From Candidatus Njordarchaeum guaymasense (GTDB taxonomy: Archaea; Asgardarchaeota; Njordarchaeia; Njordarchaeales; Njordarchaeaceae): a DNA stretch of 23,278 nt. Shown here one piece after another: positions 1 to 6,971 of the stretch; positions within the stretch are counted from its first letter, which is position 1, and each line of letters opens with the position of its first letter. The notes below the pieces were generated by a model that was not told the origin of the DNA, did not search any database, and was given only the letters and a program-made list of their open reading frames with translations. The translations under genes were made by a program, and so were the position numbers. The stretch spans positions 1 through 23,278 of the forward strand of contig JAUQYT010000241.1 of the NCBI GenBank assembly GCA_030587605.1, given 5' to 3'.

Positions 1-942
1 ACGGGTGTCATAGGTGTGTCAAGGATCGTCTTCTCAATGGGTCGGTACAAGCTGCTACCTAAATGGTTCTACAAGGTTCACCCGAAAACTAGGACGCCTT
101 ACAGGACAATCATTGTATTTGGGTTGATCGGAGGCGCTTTAGCCTTAGCAGGGGATCTGCAGTTAGTGGCTGACCTATACAACTTTGGTGCGTTACTTTC
201 GTACATAATTGTGAACATTTCCGTGATCGTTCTGAGAAATAGAGACAAGGACGCATATAGACCATGGAAGATACCGGCTGAGTTAAAGATCAAGTTTGGA
301 AGCAGAGGGCTGCTATTACCGATGATCTCCGTAATTGGAACGATAAGTTGCTCCATCATATGGATCTTGGTCGTCTTATATCATCCAGTCGGAAGAATAT
401 TCGGTTCATTGTGGCTTCTAATAGGTATAGTCGGGTTCATACTGTACAGGAAGCATATCCATCTCTCTCCATTTTCGTCTGCAACGGGAAAAGAGATACG
501 CCCCGGCGGATACCTCATGAGAGCACTAGTGTTGGTTAGAATCCCCGAAGACGAGAAAATAGTTCTCTCAACCATCAGCAAAAATCTAGACCGGCGTTTG
601 ACTATAACACTCTGCAACATAGTGGATCCTGACGAGTACGGTCTCACACTTGAGAACATAAAGTCCTACTCCATCCTGAAGACCCTTGAAGAAGAGAGCA
701 GAGTCACAATAGAGAAAATGGCTCGAAAACTGAAAAGAATGGGCTACAAATCTAGAAGCAAAGTTCTAGTCGGACACATGGACGAAGTATTGAACGAGGA
801 AGCTGAGTCTGAGGAGAATGACCTAATAATATTGCTCAAAAGAAGGACCGGAAGAGCTGGAATGGAGAAACACATGGCTCAAGCATACCGCATTGCTTCA
901 ATGTACTCGGGGAAAGTCATGATAATAAGGCGTGAAACCTAA
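1..942 (+). CDS. APC-family amino-acid permease fused to a C-terminal USP-like domain (5' end cut by window)
   Basis: The frame is open from base 1, so the gene begins outside the window; the GTG at 16 is not its real start. The first visible residues (S-R-I-V-F-S-M-G-R) resemble the conserved SRxxYAMAR-type loop of APC-superfamily amino-acid/cation transporters. Four hydrophobic segments follow at about residues 36-52, 59-79, 103-127 and 133-150, counted from base 1. From about residue 174 the protein becomes soluble and resembles a universal stress protein (USP) fold, ending in a motif D-L-I-I-L-L-K-R-R. The usual USP ATP-binding loop (G-x2-G-x9-G-S/T) is not seen. Permeases with cytoplasmic USP tails are known, and the tail is thought to regulate transport. 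The RAM-domain and free USP genes downstream on the same strand support an amino-acid transport module. The substrate cannot be read from the sequence. Confidence 0.85.
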   Translation, partial: TGVIGVSRIVFSMGRYKLLPKWFYKVHPKTRTPYRTIIVFGLIGGALALAGDLQLVADLYNFGALLSYIIVNISVIVLRNRDKDAYRPWKIPAELKIKFGSRGLLLPMISVIGTISCSIIWILVVLYHPVGRIFGSLWLLIGIVGFILYRKHIHLSPFSSATGKEIRPGGYLMRALVLVRIPEDEKIVLSTISKNLDRRLTITLCNIVDPDEYGLTLENIKSYSILKTLEEESRVTIEKMARKLKRMGYKSRSKVLVGHMDEVLNEEAESEENDLIILLKRRTGRAGMEKHMAQAYRIASMYSGKVMIIRRET

Positions 943-970
943 TAGGCAATCTCTGGTATTTCCAATCGAT

Positions 971-982
971 TAGATAATAAAC
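971..982 (+). promoter_or_regulatory. Possible TATA box for the RAM/USP pair
   Basis: An A/T-rich element (TAGATAATAAAC) lies about 45-55 nt upstream of the TTG start at 1026. That would place transcription start near 1001 and give a leader of about 25 nt carrying the GAG/AGAGG ribosome-binding sequence. It suggests the two small genes can be transcribed independently of the permease. It is a match to the archaeal TATA pattern only. Confidence 0.3.
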
Positions 983-1025
983 TGGATAGTACAGATAGGT
1001 AACCAAAAGAGGTTGAGAAGAGGTA

Positions 1026-1298
1026 TTGCCGAAAGGAATTGTATCAATAATAAACATCTTCGTTGAGTCCAAGGAACTTGATAGCGTGGTTAAAGCTGTT
1101 ACTAAGCTTCCAGAGGCAACAGACGTTTTTGAAGTAACTGGCGAATATGACGTCGTGGCTTTAGTTAATACCAAAGACATACTTGAGTTTCGATCACTCA
1201 TCAAAAACAAGATTCTAAAGATACCGGGCATAAGAAGCACGGTTACAGCAGTAGTCTTATACACACACAAGCTGAACGGAAAAGTCCTCGGGGAATAG
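1026..1298 (+). CDS. Stand-alone Lrp/AsnC ligand-binding (RAM) domain protein
   Basis: This 90-residue protein consists of a single alpha-beta ligand-binding domain of the Lrp/AsnC family (RAM domain). The pattern is a beta strand I-I-N-I-F-V, a helix, then F-E-V-T-G-E-Y-D-V-V-A-L-V, a second helix, and a last strand I-R-S-T-V-T-A-V-V-L. It has no N-terminal helix-turn-helix, so it cannot bind DNA as classical Lrp does. Stand-alone RAM proteins in archaea form ring-like oligomers and bind amino acids or other small effectors. The start is a TTG at 1026: an in-frame TGA at 1014-1016 rules out any earlier start, and a GAGAAGAGG purine run lies directly upstream. It sits 83 nt after the permease-USP gene and 21 nt before the free USP gene. 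It probably senses a ligand linked to that transporter, which is inference. Confidence 0.85.
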   Translation: MPKGIVSIINIFVESKELDSVVKAVTKLPEATDVFEVTGEYDVVALVNTKDILEFRSLIKNKILKIPGIRSTVTAVVLYTHKLNGKVLGE

Positions 1299-1306
1299 TC
1301 GATCTT

Positions 1307-1314
1307 GGAGGGTG
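1307..1314 (+). promoter_or_regulatory. Ribosome binding site deciding the USP start
   Basis: GGAGGGTG lies 5 nt before the ATG at 1320. The TTG at 1305 overlaps this site and cannot be served by it, so the ATG is the better start. Confidence 0.6.
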
Positions 1315-1319
1315 GACAA

Positions 1320-1802
1320 ATGTCTGTTGTCGGTAAGGGAAAGTTGTCTTCCAAGCACAAGGATAAATACGTAAACAGGATCCTGATTCCGCTAGGACCA
1401 GATTTAGACAAGCCGAAGATAGTTGCTGCGTTGCAAGCATTGTCTTCGTTTAGGGATCCGCTTCTTGTGTTATTTCATGTGATTGGGCTCCCGAGTAGAA
1501 CTGCTCCGTTGGATTCAAGCTACTATGAGAATGAGTTTAGGGAAGCTGAGAAAAAGTACTTGCTTCCTGTGGCGCGATGGCTAACAGATCAAGACTACCA
1601 TGTGCAGACAAGAGTCGCTGTTGCAAGAAATGTTGCTGATGGGATAATCGAGGAAGCCAATAAAGGCGAATACGATGCCATATTATTGCTGAAGAGGCGA
1701 GTGAAGAAAGGTTTTCTCAGAAGGCATAAGAGCGTGAGCGAGAAGGTTTCAAGGTACGCAGAATGCTTAGTTGTAACGCAACTTATAGGACCTAAAGAAT
1801 AA
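1320..1802 (+). CDS. Universal stress protein family (UspA-like) protein without the usual ATP-binding loop
   Basis: The protein is 160 residues from the ATG at 1320. The USP fold is recognisable: strand V-N-R-I-L-I-P-L near residues 19-26, a second strand P-L-L-V-L-F-H-V, and a final strand C-L-V-V-T-Q after the helix S-V-S-E-K-V-S-R-Y. Where ATP-binding USPs carry G-x2-G-x9-G-S/T, this protein has L-L-L-K-R-R-V-K-K-G, so it probably does not bind ATP in the standard way. The USP-like tail of the permease at 1-942 has the same L-L-K-R-R replacement, which suggests the two domains share ancestry or can pair. It follows the RAM gene by 21 nt and is likely co-transcribed with it. It could regulate the permease by associating with its USP-like tail, which is inference. 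Confidence 0.8.
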   Translation: MSVVGKGKLSSKHKDKYVNRILIPLGPDLDKPKIVAALQALSSFRDPLLVLFHVIGLPSRTAPLDSSYYENEFREAEKKYLLPVARWLTDQDYHVQTRVAVARNVADGIIEEANKGEYDAILLLKRRVKKGFLRRHKSVSEKVSRYAECLVVTQLIGPKE

Positions 1803-1849
1803 GATCAGGAATTCAACCTCACAATGCGGAGGATGGCGAACGACATCTT

Positions 1850-2815
1850 TTATTCAAGCTTGTTCTTTAGCCATTCAACATATCTTCGGATTCCTTCCCT
1901 AATGTCAACCTGAGGCTTCCACCCGAGAGCTTCAATTCTCTCTAAATCTAGAAGCATCTCGGTTACGTCTCCGACCCACCCCTGTCTCCCCCCCGTATAC
2001 GTGAACTTGACACTAGGGATTCTTAGTTCGTCTACGACTATCTTGGCTATCTCATTAACTTCCAGCTGTTGACTTGACCCGACGTTGTAAGCCTCAAATC
2101 CTTCTTTTCTGCTACTTTTTTCAGCAGCCAGCAACGTCGCTTCTATGCAGTCCGTTATGTAAAGATATGATTTTATTTGTCTTCCATTGCCGAGTATCTC
2201 AAGACTATTAGGATCTTTCCTGAGCTTGCTAAAGAAGTCGTAGACGACCCCGTGATCTGATCTGGGACCGAATATGTTTGCATAGCGCAGAGATACGCAG
2301 CGCATGTTGTAGCAGGACGAGTAAGACATCATATATACTTCGCAGGCGCTCTTCGAAGCTCCATAATTGCTTATCGGCGCTATAGGATAATCCTCAGGCG
2401 TAGGGATTACAGTGGCTTGCCCATATACTGTGCTTGTAGAGGCAAAAACGAGTGACGGAACTCCTTGAGTCCTCATGCCTTCTAAAACGTTCAAGGTCCC
2501 TTTGACATTTGTCTCATGATCCTCGAGAGGGTGAGTTAAACTTAGCCTCACGTCTGGTTGCGCGGCGAAGTGTAGAACAATGTCCCTACCAGAGCAGAGT
2601 TTCCTCACAGTAGCGAAATCCCTAATGTCTCCCTTAACGAATCTGAATTCCTTTTTCCCAGCGTGTGGTTGGACATACTCCATGGTTGACGATGACAGGT
2701 TGTCTAGGACGGTGACCTCGTTACCTCTGTCGAGCAACGCGTCGACCAGGTGGCTCCCTATGAATCCGCATCCGCCTGTGACTAGGATACTCTTACCCTT
2801 ATTTCGCGGCATCAT
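1850..2815 (-). CDS. NAD-dependent sugar-nucleotide epimerase/dehydratase, UDP-glucose 4-epimerase-like
   Basis: This is an extended short-chain dehydrogenase of about 321 residues, normal for archaeal GalE-like enzymes. The NAD-binding motif T-G-G-C-G-F-I-G is at residues 13-20 from the ATG at 2815. The catalytic set is present: a Ser/Thr stretch S-T-S-T-V-Y-G at about 126-132, then Y-G-A-S-K at 151-155 with catalytic Tyr151 and Lys155. Such enzymes act on NDP-hexoses that feed glycans, glycolipids or S-layer sugars. The exact substrate (UDP-glucose, UDP-GlcNAc or UDP-glucuronate) cannot be fixed here. A GTG at 2821 and ATGs at 2815 and 2812 are all possible starts; I chose 2815. It is the last gene of the leftward group behind tusA and the LysR gene, 75 nt after lysR, and no other sugar-pathway gene is nearby. 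Confidence 0.85.
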   Translation of the reverse strand: MMPRNKGKSILVTGGCGFIGSHLVDALLDRGNEVTVLDNLSSSTMEYVQPHAGKKEFRFVKGDIRDFATVRKLCSGRDIVLHFAAQPDVRLSLTHPLEDHETNVKGTLNVLEGMRTQGVPSLVFASTSTVYGQATVIPTPEDYPIAPISNYGASKSACEVYMMSYSSCYNMRCVSLRYANIFGPRSDHGVVYDFFSKLRKDPNSLEILGNGRQIKSYLYITDCIEATLLAAEKSSRKEGFEAYNVGSSQQLEVNEIAKIVVDELRIPSVKFTYTGGRQGWVGDVTEMLLDLERIEALGWKPQVDIREGIRRYVEWLKNKLE

Positions 2816-2890
2816 TCTCACTTACCATCAACGTTAATATGAGAATCACAGAGACAAATCATTTTCTCGTCTTCCAATTGTGACACCGAT

Positions 2891-3832
2891 TCACGCCGTG
2901 TGCAGTGGAACTCTTGAAGAAGTGAAGCGCCAAAACTCTTCCCCAACGGCACTTACTTCTTGTTTTCCGGAGGTATCTAGTTTCCTTCTCACCAAGAATA
3001 GCTTCCTAGAAGTCTCTAAGTCGGTTAACCCGATGACCTTGACCAACTTCTTCTTAGCTGCTCTTACCGCGGCTATGGAGGACACTATGCTGACGCCCAT
3101 TCCTTGGGAAACAGCATTAATTACTGCTTCAGTGCTCCCAAGTTCCGAGACCACTTTGAGCTCGCTCCAGTCGCGGTCAGACTTGATAAACATGCCTTCA
3201 ATTTCCCTCTGGGTCCCTGACCCGGACTCACGAGATATGTAGGGATGCCTTAGAACCTCGCCTATGCCAACCCTCGTCTTCGCAGCAAGTGCACTGTTGG
3301 GTGGAGCTATGAGAACCAGTTTCTCGGTTGCGAGTTCAATCACATCATAAGGTTCTAGATCCTTAACGAGGGTCCCAACGGCTGCAAAGTTGACTTGGTT
3401 ATCTCTAAGCATTCTCCATGCTTCGTCACTGTCGCACACCTTAACTCTGAAGTTAACATCTAGGTGAGTTGATCTGAACTCTTTTATCAGAATCGGTAGG
3501 AGGTGTTCGCCCGGGATCGTGCTCGCAGCGACCGAAATGACATTCCCACCCGAACCAACGAGCCTAGCTACTTCCTCGCGGATTCTTTTCTCAGCCGCGA
3601 GGATCTCATAGGACCTCTTCAAAACAACCTCGCCTGTAGATGTGACTCTGGCTTCTTCTCCTCCCCGTTCGAGTAGTTTCACTCCGTATGCTTTCTCTAG
3701 GGCGGCCACGTGTTGGCTTACGGATCCTTGTGTCAACCCAACCTTCTTGGCAGCCTTTGAGAAGCTTTTCTCTTCGCATACAGCAACAAAGGAATTGTAG
3801 AATTCGAGCCTCAAGGACGAGCTATCCTTCAT
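2891..3832 (-). CDS. LysR-family transcriptional regulator
   Basis: The 313-residue protein has normal LysR length. A winged helix-turn-helix spans about residues 10-67, with the typical F-S-K-A-A-K-K-V-G-L-T-Q-G-S-V-S-Q-H recognition region and a following L-E-K-A-Y-G-V-K-L-L-E-R wing. A linker helix leads to a periplasmic-binding-protein-like effector domain from about residue 95 to 300. LysR regulators are less common in archaea than in bacteria. The gene starts with ATG 52 nt after tusA, with no obvious TATA box between, so the two are probably co-transcribed. The TusA neighbour makes a sulfur-related signal plausible, by analogy with CysB-type LysR proteins. The effector is not readable from the sequence. 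Confidence 0.92.
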   Translation of the reverse strand: MKDSSSLRLEFYNSFVAVCEEKSFSKAAKKVGLTQGSVSQHVAALEKAYGVKLLERGGEEARVTSTGEVVLKRSYEILAAEKRIREEVARLVGSGGNVISVAASTIPGEHLLPILIKEFRSTHLDVNFRVKVCDSDEAWRMLRDNQVNFAAVGTLVKDLEPYDVIELATEKLVLIAPPNSALAAKTRVGIGEVLRHPYISRESGSGTQREIEGMFIKSDRDWSELKVVSELGSTEAVINAVSQGMGVSIVSSIAAVRAAKKKLVKVIGLTDLETSRKLFLVRRKLDTSGKQEVSAVGEEFWRFTSSRVPLHTA

Positions 3833-3884
3833 AATAAGACAACCCTAGAAGATAGAATGTTACGGTGAATCAGCCTTCCTGATG

Positions 3885-4169
3885 CTAAATGGAGGATGGA
3901 CAGGATACATCTGTCTCATCGAGATTCCCTTCGCCTTGAGAGAGAGCCTTCTTTCTGATAGTGATCTTGAATGCTCCTTTTGCCTCTTCGACTCCAAGGA
4001 CCTCGTTTCGAGTTCTCTCCACAAGTTTCAGGATGTTCTCCCTTGTTTGTGGATAGTCACCTATGACTTGCAGTACTTCACCCTCACTCATTGATTCCAG
4101 TTTTCTCTTCGTAAACAACAACGGGATAGGGCAAATCTTCCCTCTCACATCAAGCGTCTCGCTTGCCAC
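3885..4169 (-). CDS. tusA: TusA/SirA-family sulfurtransferase
   Basis: The protein has 94 residues. The family signature is clear: D-V-R-G-K-I-C-P-I-P-L-L near the N terminus, with the sulfur-accepting cysteine at position 13 followed by Pro14. Then come K-R-K-L-E-S-M-S-E-G-E-V-L-Q-V and a strand near G-D-Y-P-Q-T. TusA-type proteins carry persulfide sulfur to tRNA thiolation, molybdopterin synthesis or dissimilatory sulfur enzymes. In archaea they are often found without the other Tus proteins. The start is GTG at 4169, supported by a GGAGG sequence 9 nt upstream (4179-4183). The last 15-20 residues, including a second Cys near the C terminus, extend past the usual domain. The LysR gene follows 52 nt downstream. 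Confidence 0.9.
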   Translation of the reverse strand: MASETLDVRGKICPIPLLFTKRKLESMSEGEVLQVIGDYPQTRENILKLVERTRNEVLGVEEAKGAFKITIRKKALSQGEGNLDETDVSCPSSI

Positions 4170-4402
4170 TTAACTGCGCCTCCGCCGAAACATTATTAGC
4201 TTACTTAATCGGGCCAATACGAAATCTAATCACTACGACTATTCCTGACGCGGTAATAAATGCTTTTGTTTCAGTAACGTAACAGTCGCAGCGTGGATGG
4301 AGAATCTAAAAGAAGTGGAATCCGAGTCATGACCAACTAGTCAGCGTGCCCCTTGCCATAGCCATTGCTTACCCTAGAACAAGGTGAGTGGTTCGGCTTC
4401 TA

Positions 4403-4918
4403 TTACTCGTCTTCCTTCATGATGTCTATGTTAGTGAGAAGCCTCTTCATGCTGTCGTCGAGTGTCTCATGAACAACTCGCGTCCCTGTGAGTACTTCCA
4501 TGTAGCCAGTTTCATTCTCATACCTTGGAACTATGTGGACATGTAAGTGCATTACGCTAGCGCCTGAAGAACGCCCTTGGTTTATTCCTATATTTATCCC
4601 ATGAGGCGCATACGTCTTCTCAATTAGCTTCGAGCTTTTTTTGACCAAGTTGAAGAGCGCTACAAGGGTTTTCTCATCCAGTTCTGAGAGTTTCTCAACG
4701 TGTTTCTTTGGGAAGACCATCAAATGACCGGGATTGTACGGGTACCTGTTTAACACAACCATCCCATCCTCGTCTTGAAATACGACCCTAGCATCGACTG
4801 ACTTGTCTCCCCTTACCATAGCACATACGAGACAATCAACCTTCGGCCTGTCCAATCCCTTTGTATATTTGGCTTTCTCGGGAACACTGATATACCGTTT
4901 GAACCAATTCTCGCCCAT
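4403..4918 (-). CDS. HIT-family nucleotide hydrolase/phosphorylase (Ap4A-type)
   Basis: The protein has 171 residues from the ATG at 4918. The histidine triad H-L-H-V-H-I-V is at residues 124-130, with the central catalytic His at 126. The upstream strand N-R-Y-P-Y-N-P-G-H-L-M-V-F-P is typical of the HIT branch containing diadenosine polyphosphate hydrolases and phosphorylases. A C-L-V-C pair at 29-32 may contribute to a metal site. HIT enzymes cleave nucleoside phosphate bonds, for example in Ap4A or AMP conjugates; the exact substrate is unknown. GTG codons at 4930 and 4927 could extend the protein by 3-4 residues, but GGTGAG just upstream of the ATG favours 4918. It is separated from tusA by 233 nt that show no gene. 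Confidence 0.88.
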   Translation of the reverse strand: MGENWFKRYISVPEKAKYTKGLDRPKVDCLVCAMVRGDKSVDARVVFQDEDGMVVLNRYPYNPGHLMVFPKKHVEKLSELDEKTLVALFNLVKKSSKLIEKTYAPHGINIGINQGRSSGASVMHLHVHIVPRYENETGYMEVLTGTRVVHETLDDSMKRLLTNIDIMKEDE

Positions 4919-4992
4919 CCGTCTCACCACAAACAGAACAAACCACAGAATAGAGGTTCACACTGTAACAGATTACTCTGAGGTTCCTCATA

Positions 4993-5000
4993 AACTTAAA
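4993..5000 (-). promoter_or_regulatory. Likely TATA box of the HIT gene
   Basis: The minus strand reads TTTAAGTT here. Transcription would start near 4971, giving a leader of about 50 nt before the ATG at 4918. Short GAGGTT repeats lie on both sides. Confidence 0.4.
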
Positions 5001-5194
5001 TCAAAGCCAACCTCTGAATGCGGCTTTTTGTTTCTTCTATGTCGCGCCTACCGACCCTCCACTACCAAGTGAGACGTATATCGTTTGTTTTTTTTATCCC
5101 GAAGCTTGTGCCTTGAGCAGATCGCTTAGAATGCGTCAATCATCCCATGGCAGAAAACACCAAATGAGTCAAACAAACGCAGTACGTGAGATCC

Positions 5195-5217
5195 AAAAAA
5201 AGCTTCTCTCCAAAAAA
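5195..5217 (-). terminator. Oligo-T terminator after the thermosome genes
   Basis: The minus strand has T6 (5217-5212) then T7 (5201-5195), starting about 55 nt after the chaperonin stop codon. Consecutive T runs without a strong hairpin are the usual archaeal termination signal. Confidence 0.6.
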
Positions 5218-5272
5218 GGTGAGGGAAGTGTTGATAACCGCTTGTGCTTGTCGCTCTGAACTGGCTTCCTGT

Positions 5273-6946
5273 CTAACCGAACTCTCCACCCATGCCCGGT
5301 GGCATTCCTCCCATACCGGGTCCACCTGGTCCCCCAGGTCCGCCGGGTGGTCCTCTTTCACTCATTGCTTTAGAGGCTATTACGTCATCTATTTTAAGGA
5401 TCATTTCTGCTACTTCCGACGCTGACTTCATTGCTTGTAGCTTGACCCTTAGCGGTTCCACTACATTCTCTTTGAGCATGTCACTTGCTTTCCCAGTAGA
5501 CACGTTGACGCCGAACCACTTGTTACCAGGTTTCTCATGTTTTGCCCTTAGCTCCACCAGCAAGTCGAGCTGATCGAAACCCGCATTCTCGGCTAATGTT
5601 TTTGGTATGATCTCCATGGCATCGGCAAAGGCTTCTATTGCTAGTTGCTCCTTTCCTCCGGCCTCGGCAAAATCCCTTAGGTGCTTGGCTACCTCCATCT
5701 CAGGCGCCCCGCCACCTGCAACCATTTTTCCATCTTCAAGAACATCCCTTACAACGCACAACGCGTCGTGCATCGAGCGTTCCGCTTCGTCTACGACATG
5801 CTCTGTGCCGCCTCTGATCAAGATCGTCACTGCTTTGGGTTCTTTGCACTCTCTCACGTAAGTCAGTTTGTCGTCGGCAATTCTAACCTCTTCAACTAGG
5901 CCGGCGCTGCCGAGTTGTTCTTCTGACAAGTCGTCAAGGTTGGTGATTATTCTACCGCCAGTTGCCTTGGTGAGTTTTTCCATGTCAGATTTCTTGGCTC
6001 TCCGCACTGCTAGTATTCCTGCTTTGGCTAGATAGTGTTGTGCCAGGTCGTCTATTCCTTTCTGGCAGATAATGACGTTGGCGCCGACTTTCACGATCTT
6101 GTCAACCATGTCTTTGAGCATTCTCTCTTCCTCGTCTAAGAAGGCTTTCATCTGAGACGGGTCAGTGATCCTGATCTCTGCATCCATCTCAGTCTTCTCG
6201 ATCTCCAACGGTGCGTCTAGCAGTGCTATCTTGGCGTTCTTGACTCTCTTTGGCATCCTTGCGTGGACGACTTCTTTGTCAATAATCATGCCGTTAACGA
6301 GCTCGGTTTCAAGGAGACTCTTACCCTGCTTCTTGATGACATTGATGAGATCTATGTCAGCTCTTAGCTTGTCACCACGCTTCTCAGCAATGGCCTGGAC
6401 AGCATCTACAGCTATCCTGGCAAAGTGCTCCTTTGTTCCTGAAACGGCCTTGGAGTTCAGAGATGTCATGCCAATCTTTGCCAAGGTCTCCTTGTCGTCG
6501 GCATCAACCGAAATAGCGATGCTTTCAATATACTCGTTAGCTTCATCTGCGGCTTTCTTATACGCCGAGACAATTGTAATCGGGTGAATGTTTTGATCCA
6601 TTAGTTCCTCGGCTTTTCTCAGCAATTCGCCTGCAAGAACAACTGCGGTGGTTGTTCCATCTCCAACTTCGTCGTCCTGAGCCTTGGCAACCTCAACAAT
6701 CATCTTCGCCGCTGGATGCTGAACATCTATCTCCTTTAGTATTGTTGCTCCGTCGTTCGTTACTGTTATGTCGCCCAGACTATCGACTAGCATCTTATCC
6801 ATGCCTTTCGGGCCAAGCGAGGTCCTTATCGCCTCCGCTATGACCTTAGCGGCCATGATATTCGCAGATTGAGCGTCCTTACCGCGGCTTCTGCTCGTTC
6901 CCTCCCTTAGTATCAAGACAGGGGTTCCACCAAGTTGTGAAGACAT
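5273..6946 (-). CDS. ths: Thermosome (group II chaperonin) subunit, Gly/Met-tail paralogue
   Basis: The 557-residue length is normal for an archaeal chaperonin subunit. Family landmarks are T-S-L-G-P-K-G-M-D-K-M-L near 43-53, T-N-D-G-A-T-I-L near 63-70, the ATPase motif G-D-G-T-T-T at 95-100, and G-G-G-A-P-E in the C-terminal equatorial domain. The C terminus is a flexible Gly/Pro/Met-rich tail (G-G-P-G-M-G-G-M-P-P-G-M-G-G) that projects into the folding chamber. Two eight- or nine-membered rings refold cytosolic proteins in an ATP-driven cycle. It lies 25 nt behind the second subunit gene and is therefore almost certainly co-transcribed with it. The two products probably form a mixed ring. 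The start is ATG, with a GATGGA purine run just upstream. Confidence 0.97.
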   Translation of the reverse strand: MSSQLGGTPVLILREGTSRSRGKDAQSANIMAAKVIAEAIRTSLGPKGMDKMLVDSLGDITVTNDGATILKEIDVQHPAAKMIVEVAKAQDDEVGDGTTTAVVLAGELLRKAEELMDQNIHPITIVSAYKKAADEANEYIESIAISVDADDKETLAKIGMTSLNSKAVSGTKEHFARIAVDAVQAIAEKRGDKLRADIDLINVIKKQGKSLLETELVNGMIIDKEVVHARMPKRVKNAKIALLDAPLEIEKTEMDAEIRITDPSQMKAFLDEEERMLKDMVDKIVKVGANVIICQKGIDDLAQHYLAKAGILAVRRAKKSDMEKLTKATGGRIITNLDDLSEEQLGSAGLVEEVRIADDKLTYVRECKEPKAVTILIRGGTEHVVDEAERSMHDALCVVRDVLEDGKMVAGGGAPEMEVAKHLRDFAEAGGKEQLAIEAFADAMEIIPKTLAENAGFDQLDLLVELRAKHEKPGNKWFGVNVSTGKASDMLKENVVEPLRVKLQAMKSASEVAEMILKIDDVIASKAMSERGPPGGPGGPGGPGMGGMPPGMGGEFG

Positions 6947-6971
6947 ATTCCATCACACTCCCAATTTTCTC

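Larger units (their letters stand above)
4919..5272. other. Intergenic region upstream of the HIT gene, no gene seen
   Basis: No convincing coding or RNA gene is visible. The right end holds two T runs on the minus strand that fit the thermosome terminator. The left half holds a TATA-like element for the HIT gene flanked by copies of GAGGTT: direct at 4953-4958 and 4980-4985, inverted at 5009-5014. A run of eight T on the plus strand (5088-5095) has no plus-strand gene before it. Confidence 0.6.

Noticed and set aside
917..1411. Long open frame on the minus strand opposite the RAM gene
   Set aside because: It overlaps two well-supported plus-strand genes completely, has no family resemblance and no ribosome site.
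4803..5072. Plus-strand open frame of 89 codons across the HIT gene start
   Set aside because: It lies antisense to the conserved HIT N terminus and shows no protein-like pattern.
5140..5361. Minus-strand open frame overlapping the chaperonin C terminus
   Set aside because: It shares strand but not frame with the Gly-rich tail and crosses the terminator T runs; a composition artefact.
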